Positions 51,301-59,760 of a DNA stretch of 64,000 bases are shown piece by piece. The stretch lies in assembly GCA_036645935.1 (NCBI GenBank), contig JAVXNE010000001.1, positions 310,001-374,000 of the forward strand, given 5' to 3'. Below the pieces are notes generated by a model. It was not told where the DNA came from. It worked only from the letters and a program-made list of their open reading frames with translations, and did no database searches. This DNA is from JAUNBN01 sp036645935. Its GTDB lineage: Bacteria; Bacillota; Clostridia; Oscillospirales; Ruminococcaceae. A program made the translations under genes and the position numbers. Position 1 is the first letter of the stretch. Every line of letters starts with the position of its first letter.

Positions 51301-51576
51301 GGCAATCCGAAAAAAAGTGACAAGCTCGCATCTCTCGCGAGACTGGGTCGAATATTCACGCACGTTGAGAGCACCGTCATCGATATGGCAGACGCTCTCT
51401 ATGCCGGAGATATCGAGTGCTGTCCCATCCTTCGAAACGACAAGGAACAGTGCTTATGGTGTGATTATGTCGCTCTCTGCCGCCGCGACCGCAGCCGCAA
51501 GGTGCGCGAGCTCAAAAATCTCGGATCCGGGCTTTTTGAGGATATCGAAAGTGAAAAGGAGGATGACGAAACGTGA
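48316..51576 (+). CDS. addB: AddB, ATP-dependent helicase/nuclease subunit B
   Basis: 1086 residues. MLTLVYGRAGSGKSRYCVE is the only ATP-binding loop. The C-terminal nuclease domain has IRVVDYKTGAKAF (catalytic acidic and Lys), and the iron-sulfur staple is built from the Cys of TFGQCRFSYFLKYI and the late cluster CLWCDYVALC. With AddA it processes double-strand DNA ends for RecA loading. GGAGG lies 10 nt before the start. The stop overlaps addA. Confidence 0.95.
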   Translation: MLTLVYGRAGSGKSRYCVERALELARQGERSTIVVPEQSSFSCERALVSRGADAPLQFVQTRSFRKLCEDIFSERGGGAQVRVGEAQKCALVRRALESLGDDVKFYRRCRKDSAFFALVAQAADELKNAAVTPEDLAQAAQQAESAHSRDKLIELSLICERYGTLLLQTGCDAASELQSAAEMCRSALQFRDTTIFFDGYSGFTEPEFSLLFSLLARSSELVCTLCCDDPESTSDDALAGVRATGRRLLSEATSRGIPSRELSLGASHRFQAEGLRAAEGFFACGDKLISRDGVYLLKARDRYDEAERVAAEISMLVRERGFCYSEIAVITRDIELYRAPLERTFNRFGIPFFTDAEDNLLHAPTTAFLLCALSLARSLTTEKLLALLKTSLCGISAEQVAALENYAFVWSVEGAAWFSPFEKNPDGFGPLVTESQRTALANVEALRARVAIWLSPYLDSAKLSRGKALVSLIYELMENCGALETLAHEDSRAVRVACAGISLLEQLYDIACDDELTASELGDLARTLASSTPLSDIPPALEQVVIGGADRTRVDEPRALFALGLNDGVFPRTEFDAPLLTQRERELLGECGIRLGRDIERCEKMEELYLYRALSSASERLYLCLSRHGDTGELVPCASLSVFLENGDCLVPESESLLCPLAVNEQTALRAYAAARERRDIFQSSLLENTFSADIRDTISAAEAEPATALSNTELSRALLGDVAVFSPTRIETFGQCRFSYFLKYIMKIRPLKKAEFNPIEAGSFVHAVMEGALRELADNLATASDAELFAASDRAADSYISARVGRETLEADARLRYLVHRLMEQSRRLLMQLRLEQAQSEFRVADCELKISRAGDVAPLELRCANGAVVFVEGTVDRVDIYRKNGIAYIRVVDYKTGAKAFSLSDVFYGLNIQMLLYLMALCKNAQTRYGETAPAAVMYMPGDPSAPSADDSPEIAARKAYRMDGLVLDDPEIIKALERDAQGVFIPVELDKNGNPKKSDKLASLARLGRIFTHVESTVIDMADALYAGDIECCPILRNDKEQCLWCDYVALCRRDRSRKVRELKNLGSGLFEDIESEKEDDET

Positions 51577-54500
51577 TCAGAGACTGGACATCCTCGCAAA
51601 AACGCGCAATTGACATTCGAGGCGGCTCGGTGCTCGTCAGCGCCGCCGCCGGTAGCGGCAAGACGGCGGTCCTCGTCGAGCGGATAATCTCGCTCATAAC
51701 AAACCGCGAGCACCCCGTGCCCGCCGACCGGCTGCTCGTCGTCACCTACACCAACTCTGCCGCAGGGGAAATGTCGTCGCGCGTACGAGCGAGCCTCGCA
51801 AGACTAATTGCCCACGACCCAACAAACACATTTTTGCGCCGCCAGGCTTCCCTTGCACGCCGCGCGCAGATAAGCACTGTGCACAGTTTTTGCGCAAAAC
51901 TTTTGCGCGAGCATTTCAGTGAGCTTGACATTCCTCCCGATTTCACAATTGCCGATGATGCTCTCGCGAGCCGTCTGCACAGCACGGCGCTCGAGAGTGT
52001 CCTTGCAAATGCCTATTCCGATGCTGAAAGCGGCATTGAGGAACTCTCTGATCTGTTCGGAAAGTCCCGAACCGATTCGACAACCGCCGATCTGATTGAG
52101 CGACTGTATGAATTTGAAACCACACTGTCAGATCCGCGAGCCTGGGAAAACGAAGCACTGCTCTGCTGTGACTCAGCAATTCCGTTTTCCGAAACAACAA
52201 TCGCGCAATCTCTCTTTGACTATGCCGAGAGAGCCCTCGTTTACACTCAAACGGTGCTCAGTGAAGCGCTCGAGCTGTGCTCCGACGACGAGATACTGAG
52301 CGCCAATTACACCGACGCTCTCGAATCCGACAAGCTCGCTGCAAGCTTGCTTCAGGCGCTTGTCACCGCGCGGCGGTGGGACGACTGTGTCGCTGCGGCG
52401 CACCGATACTCCCCCGCTCGCCTCGGAGGGCGCACGCGTGAGGCAGACCCCGTTGCGCGTGAGGCGGCAAAGGCGCTTCGCGACGAGGCAAAATCACTGC
52501 TTTCCGGCAAGCTTTCCGATAAATGTTTTTCTTTCACTGAACTTGAATACGCAAAAGACTGCGAGCGACTCTCACGCCCACTGCGCTCACTTTTCGACAT
52601 AACCAATCGATACAGCAGGGAGCTTTTTAAGTTAAAGCGTGAGCGCCGTCAATTTGAATTCAGCGATCTCGAGCGGCTCACACTCACGCTGCTTGTGGAT
52701 GAGTCGGGAAATCCAACCCCCGCCGCACTCGAGACTGCAGCGCGTTTCGACTGCATATTGGTCGATGAATATCAGGATACCAACCGAATACAGGATGCTA
52801 TTTTCAGCTCGATCACACCATCCTCGCGTAACCTCTTTCTCGTAGGGGACGTCAAACAGAGCATTTACGGGTTTCGCCGCGCAGACCCCGAGATTTTCAT
52901 CGAGCGCGCGCAGGCGAGCATGGACGTCGAAACAGGGCTTTTTCCTGCAAAGATAGATCTCAGGGAAAATTTCAGAAGCTCGCGTAACGTCATCGACGGG
53001 TGCAACGCGGTATTCTGTCCGCTGATGACGCGCCGTCTTGGCGGGGCGGATTACGAGGCGGATGGCGGTCTTGAGCCGAGCAAAATCACCCCTCCCGGAG
53101 AGGGCGCGGGCATCGAGTTTCAGCTTGTTACCGAGCCGGGAAAAGAGCCTTATCACATAGCGCGAAAAATATCCGACATGCTGGAATCTCGGTATACCAT
53201 CGAGACAAGCGACGGCGTGCGTCCGTGCCGAGAGTCGGATTTTTGCATACTTTTGCGCGCAGCCAACAACAAGGCACAGCCCTATATCGATGCGCTTGAA
53301 GCGGAGGGCGTTCACGCATGGACAGGTGGCGGAGACAACCTTTTTGCCTGCTCAGAAGTTCAGATTTTGCTCTCGCTTTTGCGCGTCATCGACAATCCGC
53401 GGCGGGATGTTGAGCTGGCGGCAGTTATGCTCTCCCCTCTGTTCGATTTCACGACGGATGATCTTGCCCGCTTGCGGGTGGATGACCGAAGCTCTCCGCT
53501 CTTTGCGCTCGCGCTCTCGCGAGCGGCCGATGAGCCGCGATTTAGCCGCCTTGCCGACACTCTCTCGCGTCTTCGCACCGCAAGCTGTTCAATGAGCGCA
53601 GGTGAACTCACGCGGGAATGCGTCGACAGTCTGGACGCCGATCTTCTGCTGTGTGCCGGAGACGATTACTCGCGCCGTCTCGACAACATCCGGCGCTTTT
53701 TAAGTTTTGCCGACTCCGCGTCGAGCCTCTCGGACGACTCGCTGCAGAGTTTTCTTCGCATCTGTGAGCGCGCACAACAAAACAAAAGCCGCCTTGCCCG
53801 AGCCTTTTCCCCACCCGCCGACGCTGTGTGCGTCGCCTCGGTGCACAAGTCCAAAGGTTTGGAATGGCCCGTGATAATATTTGCAAACGCCGACGGTCAA
53901 TTCAACCGAACGGACAGCCGCGACACCGCCATGCTCTTTAGCCATCGTCTCGGAGCGGGCGCGCGCATCAAGCTTCCTGCCGGAGACAGCAGTACGCTTT
54001 ACGCCCACAAGACCGCGGGATATCTCGCGCTCTCCCTCGCGGCCGACGAGCGCTCGGCAAGCGAGGAAATGAGACTCTTATATGTTGCGCTCACACGTGC
54101 TCGTCAAAAAATAATAATTACGGGAGCATGCACAAATCCCGACAAAACTCTCGGTGCTATATGTGCCGGCGTAGCGCGCGCACAGCCCGATCCATTTGCG
54201 CTCGCCTACTGCTCAAATCCCCTCAAGCAACTGCTGACAGCGGCATTCTACCGCCTCGGGTCACCCGCACTTGAGGCACTGCTCGAGCGCGGAGAATATG
54301 AGAGCTACCCTCTGAGGATGTCGATCGAAGGATGCTCCGCCGCAACTGCGCCATTGGAAAAGACGAAAAAAATCACCACCGAGGTGGATTCTGAATTATC
54401 GGCAGCAATCGAGCGCCGTTTCACATTCCGCAGCCCGCTTACGCAGCTATCAGAGCTGCCCTCAAAATTGAGCGTCACTGAGCTTGCCAAAAATGAGACA

Positions 54501-55052
54501 TCCTCTGCTGTTCTGTACAGACCTTCTTTCGCTCGCGGCACACTGACAGCCGCCGAGCGCGGAACTGCATTGCACGTGTTCATGCAGTGTGCAAATTACT
54601 CCAAAGCCGCTCAGTCGGTTGCCGATGAACTGCAGCGTCTGGTCGAGGAAAAATATATCTCCGAACGCACAGCGCGCGGAGTGGACATTCCGTCACTTGA
54701 CCACTTCTTTAAAACCGAACTGGGTCTGCGCGTCGTGAGGGCACCGCGTGTGCTTCGCGAGTTTGAATTCATCGACACCATCGACGCGAATTCACTGCTT
54801 CCCGAACCGTGTGCGGAGCACCGCGAGGTGCTCGTTCAAGGCATCGCAGACTGTGTGCTGCTGGAAGACAGCGGGGCCGTGTTGGTCGATTACAAAACCG
54901 ACCGCGTAAACGACCCCTCCATACTGATCGAGCGCTATTCAGCTCAACTTGCGCTCTACCGTGCGGCGCTTGACAAACGGCTGGAAACGCCGGTTAAAGA
55001 AAGCGTCATCTACTCCTTTTCGCTCGGTCATGAAATACAACTATTCGTATAG
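51573..55052 (+). CDS. addA: AddA, ATP-dependent helicase/nuclease subunit A
   Basis: 1159 residues of the UvrD/RecB superfamily 1 helicases: WTSSQKRAIDIRGGSVLVSA with AAAGSGKTAVLVERI (Walker A), DCILVDEYQDTNRIQDAIF (motif II), GDVKQSIYGFRRADPEIF (motif III), ASVHKSKGLEWPVII (motif V) and ALTRARQKIIITG (motif VI). A RecB-type nuclease ends it (VLVDYKTDRV). GTG 51573 overlaps the addB stop (GTGA). Forms the recombination-initiating heterodimer with AddB. Confidence 0.96.
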   Translation: MIRDWTSSQKRAIDIRGGSVLVSAAAGSGKTAVLVERIISLITNREHPVPADRLLVVTYTNSAAGEMSSRVRASLARLIAHDPTNTFLRRQASLARRAQISTVHSFCAKLLREHFSELDIPPDFTIADDALASRLHSTALESVLANAYSDAESGIEELSDLFGKSRTDSTTADLIERLYEFETTLSDPRAWENEALLCCDSAIPFSETTIAQSLFDYAERALVYTQTVLSEALELCSDDEILSANYTDALESDKLAASLLQALVTARRWDDCVAAAHRYSPARLGGRTREADPVAREAAKALRDEAKSLLSGKLSDKCFSFTELEYAKDCERLSRPLRSLFDITNRYSRELFKLKRERRQFEFSDLERLTLTLLVDESGNPTPAALETAARFDCILVDEYQDTNRIQDAIFSSITPSSRNLFLVGDVKQSIYGFRRADPEIFIERAQASMDVETGLFPAKIDLRENFRSSRNVIDGCNAVFCPLMTRRLGGADYEADGGLEPSKITPPGEGAGIEFQLVTEPGKEPYHIARKISDMLESRYTIETSDGVRPCRESDFCILLRAANNKAQPYIDALEAEGVHAWTGGGDNLFACSEVQILLSLLRVIDNPRRDVELAAVMLSPLFDFTTDDLARLRVDDRSSPLFALALSRAADEPRFSRLADTLSRLRTASCSMSAGELTRECVDSLDADLLLCAGDDYSRRLDNIRRFLSFADSASSLSDDSLQSFLRICERAQQNKSRLARAFSPPADAVCVASVHKSKGLEWPVIIFANADGQFNRTDSRDTAMLFSHRLGAGARIKLPAGDSSTLYAHKTAGYLALSLAADERSASEEMRLLYVALTRARQKIIITGACTNPDKTLGAICAGVARAQPDPFALAYCSNPLKQLLTAAFYRLGSPALEALLERGEYESYPLRMSIEGCSAATAPLEKTKKITTEVDSELSAAIERRFTFRSPLTQLSELPSKLSVTELAKNETSSAVLYRPSFARGTLTAAERGTALHVFMQCANYSKAAQSVADELQRLVEEKYISERTARGVDIPSLDHFFKTELGLRVVRAPRVLREFEFIDTIDANSLLPEPCAEHREVLVQGIADCVLLEDSGAVLVDYKTDRVNDPSILIERYSAQLALYRAALDKRLETPVKESVIYSFSLGHEIQLFV

Positions 55053-55163
55053 TTTGTAATTTAAGTGTCTACAACACCGCTATTTTTCGGCAAATCCGTT
55101 CTGCATTATACAAAAAGTTAAACTTCGTCTGCCTCATGCTAAAACTAATATATATATAAATAT

Positions 55164-55193
55164 TTGTAAAAAAAGCGGGCTGTATGCTATAAT
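55164..55193 (+). promoter_or_regulatory. Extended -10 promoter of the pseudo-ABC/permease operon
   Basis: TTGTAA (55164-55169), 18-nt spacer, TATAAT (55188-55193) preceded by TGC (extended -10). Transcription should start near 55200, which rules out an in-frame ATG at 55192 as the start of the next gene. Confidence 0.75.
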
Positions 55194-55245
55194 GTTTTCG
55201 ATTACTTACAGGCCGTGCGTCTGTATTGAGCGAGGTTATAGGCTG

Positions 55246-58200
55246 ATGGATTCAAAAAATTATTCGGGCTCTGTGCCCTACGAACCATATCCTGATGAAT
55301 ATCCATCGCAGGAGGGTACTCCCCCCGCGATGCCTTATGTCGATTATAGTGCGAACGGCGAAGATACCTATTATGGAGTTCCGATACCTTATTCAGAGCA
55401 ACCTTGTGATGACGGTACTGCTCCTTTGCAGTACCCTGTCTGCGACCCAACAGGCTATCCTCTGCCGCAATATCAGCAAATCGCCCCGTACCCCGATCGT
55501 CCATACGAAAATTCACAACAGCCCATAGGACCGTCTGCGCAAGACTATAGTTATGTTGCGCCCGACTACCCTAACTCGGACTATTCGCAGGGAACGGCAG
55601 ACTACAATTCCTATCGCCCGACTTCGGGACAATATGAAGAGCAATTGCCATATACCGATCCGGCGCCGCGCCAGGAGTACGGCTCTTATGACAATCTTTC
55701 ACACTATAGTGGCGGATACACTGCCTCTCCTGCGAATTACAACCAATATGGCGAGATGCCGCGCTTTTCTTCACTCTATGACGGCGCCGATTATACACCG
55801 ATGCCATCTGCACCGTCATATCCTGTTGACACTCGCAACAACTATACTCCATCGGCTTATAATTACCCTGCGACGAGCAATGAATCCCCACTAAATTATG
55901 GTTACCGCTCGCAAAATTTACCTTCGCGGGACACAGCACCGATTCCGCCCATTTCTCCCATCTTACCGATTCCACCTATTTCGTTAGTTGCGCCGGTTGC
56001 GCCGATTGCGTCGGTTGCTCCGGTTGCGCCGGTTGCGCCGATTGCGCCGATTGCGCCGGTTGCGCCGGTTGCTCCGGTTGCTCCGGTTGCACCGATTGCG
56101 CCGGTTGCACCGATTGCACCGGTTGCACCGATACGGGTAACGCGTCCTTTGACAGACAGTGCGCACCAACTGCTTCAGGCACTGCCTTTAACGCCGCCTG
56201 CTGATGAAAAAACTGATGTTGTTTCCGCTTCGATTAACCAGTTTCAGAAGAAAAAAAGGCCACTTGTCGTGGAGCTGAAGGGCGACACCATGACCGAGAT
56301 TCCGTCGGTCACTTCAAGCCCGAAATCCTCTGACCTCCCCGCTAAGACTGATGAAACCAGACCTGACAATCTCACCCATTCTCCCTCGATTGTCAAACCA
56401 GTTGAAAAGAAATCCGACGTTGAGGCGGACGGTTCAACCGCCAATGAAGAGATTGAGCTCGAATTAGATCAGACCGATGGAAAGATCGAAATTGAGATTG
56501 AGAACATTCCCGACAAGTCTGAGGTGGAGCTTGAGCTCGAGCCCCGTGGCGAAAAAACCGCAATCGAGCTTGAAGTGAAACCATCTGTCGCTCCGTGCGT
56601 CAAGACCACAAAGAAAGATACCTCTTCCAATAAAACAGAGAGCAAAAACCCAGAGCAAGCCGCACCCACCGTGGATTTTTCCGCAGAGGTGGACAATTTT
56701 TTCGAAGCGACTCAAACTGTGACAACGCCGCTCACAAAACAACACCAAAAAACCAAGAAGCCAGCTGAGAACAAGGAGATTCCTGTTCCGGTTGATTTTG
56801 ATGCGTTTGATTTGGCAAATATTGGTCCCAGCCTCAGCCTGACTGATATTTTTGAACAAGGACTGGTGGATCTTGCATCCGAACAAAATACCGATGCCGC
56901 TCAGAAAGCCAAGAGCCCTGCGAAAAAAGCTCCCGCACCCGACACCGCCTCGCCGTTTGACGGTTTTGCGAGCTCTCTCGAAAACGCAAACACGTTTGAG
57001 ACCTTTGAGTCTTTTGATATTCCGGCACCGGGCACAACAGATGACATTGCCAACAGCGGCGACCCGTTTGCGATATCGTCCGAAAAGGTCTTATCGGCAG
57101 AGTCGGCAGTCGAGGATGATGATACCGCCAACGATGTTGACGACGATTACACCGACGCCGATACAGACGTTGCCGACTCTGCCGCCGATGACGTAGAGGA
57201 CGCCGATGATGACGCTGACATAGATGCAGACGCAGTCTCGGTGAAAACCAAAAAGAGCCCTGCGAAAAAAGCTCCCGCACCCGACACCGCCTCGCCGTTT
57301 GACGGTTTTGCGAGCTCTCTCGAAAACGCAAACACGTTTGAGACCTTTGAGTCTTTTGATATTCCGGCGCCGGGCACAACAGATGACATTGCCAACAGCG
57401 GCGACCCGTTTGCGATATCGTCCGAAAAGGTCTTGTCAGAAGAGTCGGCCGTCGAGGATGATGATATCGCCAACGATGTTGACGACGATTACACCGACGC
57501 CGATACAGACGTTGCCGGCTCTGCCGCCGATGACGTAGATGCCGCCGATGACGCCGACGCTGCCGATGATGACGCTGACATAGATGCAGACGCAGTCGCG
57601 GTGAAAACCAAAAAGAGCCCTGCAAAAAAAGCTCCCGCACCCGACACCGCCTCGCCGTTTGACGGTTTTGCGAGCTCTCTCGAAAACGCAAACACGTTTG
57701 AGACCTTTGAGTCTTTTGATATTCCGGCACCGGGCACAACAGAAGACATTGCCAACAGCGGCGACCCGTTTGCGGTACCTTCCGAAAAGGTCTTATCGGA
57801 AGAGTCGGCAGTCGAGGATGATGATACTGCGGAGCTTGACGGTTTTTCGGTTGCTACCGAAAACGCAAACGAGTTTGAATCCTTTGGGTCTTTTGATGCT
57901 ACTGAGCCGCAGTCCGATACCGCGCTTGATGGCAACGGCGATCTCTTTGCGAGCTCTCCCGAGCAAATTGCATCACAGGAGTCAGCCATTGAAGAAATCG
58001 AAGAGGACGCTGATGACGAATTCAATGCATTTTCGGAAACCTCAGAACTCCCCGAAAAATCCGTCTTTGAATCTTTTGATGCTCCTGCGCAATCCCAGGA
58101 TAGCGCAGCCATCCTCGAAAACGATGACGCTTTCTTTTCGATGGACGGATTTGAGCAATTCGGTTCTGCGCAAGACTTGCCAACCGAGCGGGAGTCAGAC

Positions 58201-59760
58201 ACGTCAAGCGACGGACCTAACGAATTCCTGTTTTTAGATCCGGCTGCGCAACCCGGTTTTTGGGGGGATTCCAACACAGATAACAATCTGCCCGATGGGT
58301 TCTCTTCGGGCGATGAAGCCGCCAACCCATCCCATCTGCAGACAACTTCGGATGACCTCGGTTTCGGTCAACCTCTGATGTTTGCGGACACGGAGCCATT
58401 TGAAGCAAACGACGCGGACCGCGCTCTTCCGGGACAGCCCGTTTCGGACAGCACAGACGATGGGCTGGGGTTTTCCGATTTCGGTGAAGTTGAAAGCCCG
58501 AACCTTGAGCTTTCGGGATTTAATGTCGTAGATGAAAATAGTTCTGAATCTGACGAGGCACAGTTTGACGGATTTGGCACTTTTGAGGCTCTTACCGAGG
58601 AACCTGACGGCTCGGAGTTTGCAGAAGACAGTGGCTTTGCGCACGATGCAACTGCGAACACCGCAAAGGTGACGGGAAATTTATTTGAAACGAGCATATT
58701 GCAGATGCCTATGCGCGGTGAAACCTCCTCCATCGACAGCATCGCCGATTCCCTCGATCGCGAAATGCTCGCACGAGCCTACAATCAGGCTTTCACAGAC
58801 AACAATATATTGCCTGAAGATCGAGAGCAAAATCTTAAGATAAATGAACTTTCTTTCCAATACTATGTCAGTCAAGGCGGCGCTCAGCCTTATGAGATGT
58901 TTGAGCCCGTTTCATTTTCACTCGGTTTCGGGTCGTGTTGCGCTGTTATAAGCGACATTCCCCTCGCCTCCTATGCGCTGGCGAGAGAGATTGCAGATCG
59001 ATATGACTCCGGAGATTTCGAGAGCGTTTCGCTCGCAGCGGATTCCGATGGCACACCGCGCGAGGTGGTCTATCTTGGCGGCGACGAGATGCTTCCGAGC
59101 GGGATGACCTGTCGCGAATATCTGATGATTTCACAGGGCTCAATCGCTGCCAACGCGGCGCAGCGTGAAGAGACAGTCACCACCATGCTCTCACAGGTGG
59201 GGCTGGGCGAGATGGAGGACGATCCTCTAATCGATCTATCACACAACAAGAGAATGCTCATCTTAGCCCTGTCCGCCGCAATTAACCCTCATGTTGGCAT
59301 GGTAATAATCAACGATGCGAGTTTCAACATAGAGGGTGTCGAGGAACAAATCGCTCTTAGGGTGTTCGCTCTGCTTTGCACCAACAAAAAGACCACTATT
59401 CTCTCATGCTGTTCGCCTTATCTGTTTGGAGCTGTTGCGAACCATGTGCTCGTGTTCGCACGGGGCAAAAAGATATTTGACGGCAACTACAGGGCATTCA
59501 TCGATCGTTACTGCCTTGGAATAATGTCTTTCACGACCGAAAATCCCAAAGAGACGGTCGAAAAGATAAACCGTGATTTTCGCAACGTGACTGCGCTTTG
59601 CAAGGGCTCGCTTGTGTATCTTGTCAAGAATGGCAGCGGTGACATTGACCTTGGCGGTTTGCTCAACGTGATCGAAAGCCTAAATGCCGACCGCACTTCG
59701 GTCGTTATGGATGAAAAGACATTTGATGTAGCTTGTAAGGAGGTGTTCAGCTCGTTATGA
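55246..59760 (+). CDS. Giant low-complexity protein with C-terminal degenerate ABC-ATPase domain
   Basis: 1504 residues, no signal peptide or membrane helix. Residues 1-245 are rich in Pro, Tyr, Gln and Ser; 248-296 are (I/V)AP repeats; 340-550 are charged; 556-863 hold three near-identical 114-120-residue repeats; to about 1140 come diverged copies with FDxF and FESF-like motifs. The last 310 residues follow an ABC ATPase: LKINELSFQYYV, EPVSFSLGFGSCCAVISD (Walker A position without GKS/T), LGGDEMLPSGMTCREYL, LIDLSHNKRMLILAL (in place of LSGGQ), VGMVIINDAS (Walker B with no Glu) and VFARGKKIFDGNYRAFIDR. ATP hydrolysis looks impossible. The start is ATG 55246 after GAGG. ATGA overlap with the permease gene shows they form one complex. 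Confidence 0.78.
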   Translation: MDSKNYSGSVPYEPYPDEYPSQEGTPPAMPYVDYSANGEDTYYGVPIPYSEQPCDDGTAPLQYPVCDPTGYPLPQYQQIAPYPDRPYENSQQPIGPSAQDYSYVAPDYPNSDYSQGTADYNSYRPTSGQYEEQLPYTDPAPRQEYGSYDNLSHYSGGYTASPANYNQYGEMPRFSSLYDGADYTPMPSAPSYPVDTRNNYTPSAYNYPATSNESPLNYGYRSQNLPSRDTAPIPPISPILPIPPISLVAPVAPIASVAPVAPVAPIAPIAPVAPVAPVAPVAPIAPVAPIAPVAPIRVTRPLTDSAHQLLQALPLTPPADEKTDVVSASINQFQKKKRPLVVELKGDTMTEIPSVTSSPKSSDLPAKTDETRPDNLTHSPSIVKPVEKKSDVEADGSTANEEIELELDQTDGKIEIEIENIPDKSEVELELEPRGEKTAIELEVKPSVAPCVKTTKKDTSSNKTESKNPEQAAPTVDFSAEVDNFFEATQTVTTPLTKQHQKTKKPAENKEIPVPVDFDAFDLANIGPSLSLTDIFEQGLVDLASEQNTDAAQKAKSPAKKAPAPDTASPFDGFASSLENANTFETFESFDIPAPGTTDDIANSGDPFAISSEKVLSAESAVEDDDTANDVDDDYTDADTDVADSAADDVEDADDDADIDADAVSVKTKKSPAKKAPAPDTASPFDGFASSLENANTFETFESFDIPAPGTTDDIANSGDPFAISSEKVLSEESAVEDDDIANDVDDDYTDADTDVAGSAADDVDAADDADAADDDADIDADAVAVKTKKSPAKKAPAPDTASPFDGFASSLENANTFETFESFDIPAPGTTEDIANSGDPFAVPSEKVLSEESAVEDDDTAELDGFSVATENANEFESFGSFDATEPQSDTALDGNGDLFASSPEQIASQESAIEEIEEDADDEFNAFSETSELPEKSVFESFDAPAQSQDSAAILENDDAFFSMDGFEQFGSAQDLPTERESDTSSDGPNEFLFLDPAAQPGFWGDSNTDNNLPDGFSSGDEAANPSHLQTTSDDLGFGQPLMFADTEPFEANDADRALPGQPVSDSTDDGLGFSDFGEVESPNLELSGFNVVDENSSESDEAQFDGFGTFEALTEEPDGSEFAEDSGFAHDATANTAKVTGNLFETSILQMPMRGETSSIDSIADSLDREMLARAYNQAFTDNNILPEDREQNLKINELSFQYYVSQGGAQPYEMFEPVSFSLGFGSCCAVISDIPLASYALAREIADRYDSGDFESVSLAADSDGTPREVVYLGGDEMLPSGMTCREYLMISQGSIAANAAQREETVTTMLSQVGLGEMEDDPLIDLSHNKRMLILALSAAINPHVGMVIINDASFNIEGVEEQIALRVFALLCTNKKTTILSCCSPYLFGAVANHVLVFARGKKIFDGNYRAFIDRYCLGIMSFTTENPKETVEKINRDFRNVTALCKGSLVYLVKNGSGDIDLGGLLNVIESLNADRTSVVMDEKTFDVACKEVFSSL
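55987..56133 (+). repeat. 9-bp tandem repeats coding for (I/V)AP
   Basis: About sixteen copies of a 9-bp unit such as GTTGCGCCG or ATTGCACCG encode VAP/IAP triplets (residues 248-296). Copy number could change by slippage without a frameshift. All within the giant protein gene. Confidence 0.85.
56911..57833 (+). repeat. Long near-identical tandem repeats within the giant protein gene
   Basis: Three copies begin at 56911, 57253 and 57613 (periods 342 and 360 bp), each opening AAGAGCCCTGC and almost identical at DNA level for over 220 bp; the third is cut short at the 3' side. Each encodes SPFDGFASSLENANTFETFE followed by an Asp-rich linker of variable length. Further copies downstream are diverged. 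The DNA identity indicates recent duplication. Confidence 0.92.

Noticed and set aside
50494..51363. Long open frame of 289 codons on the minus strand inside addB
   Set aside because: It lies opposite the AddB nuclease domain. High G/C at third codon positions opens antisense frames; no ribosome binding site or family resemblance.
56834..57739. Minus-strand frame of 301 codons opposite the tandem repeats
   Set aside because: Repetitive Arg/Gln/His product is the mirror of the repeats; no start signals.
55987..57833. Possible CRISPR array
   Set aside because: The repeats are direct tandem coding repeats without unique spacers and keep the reading frame.
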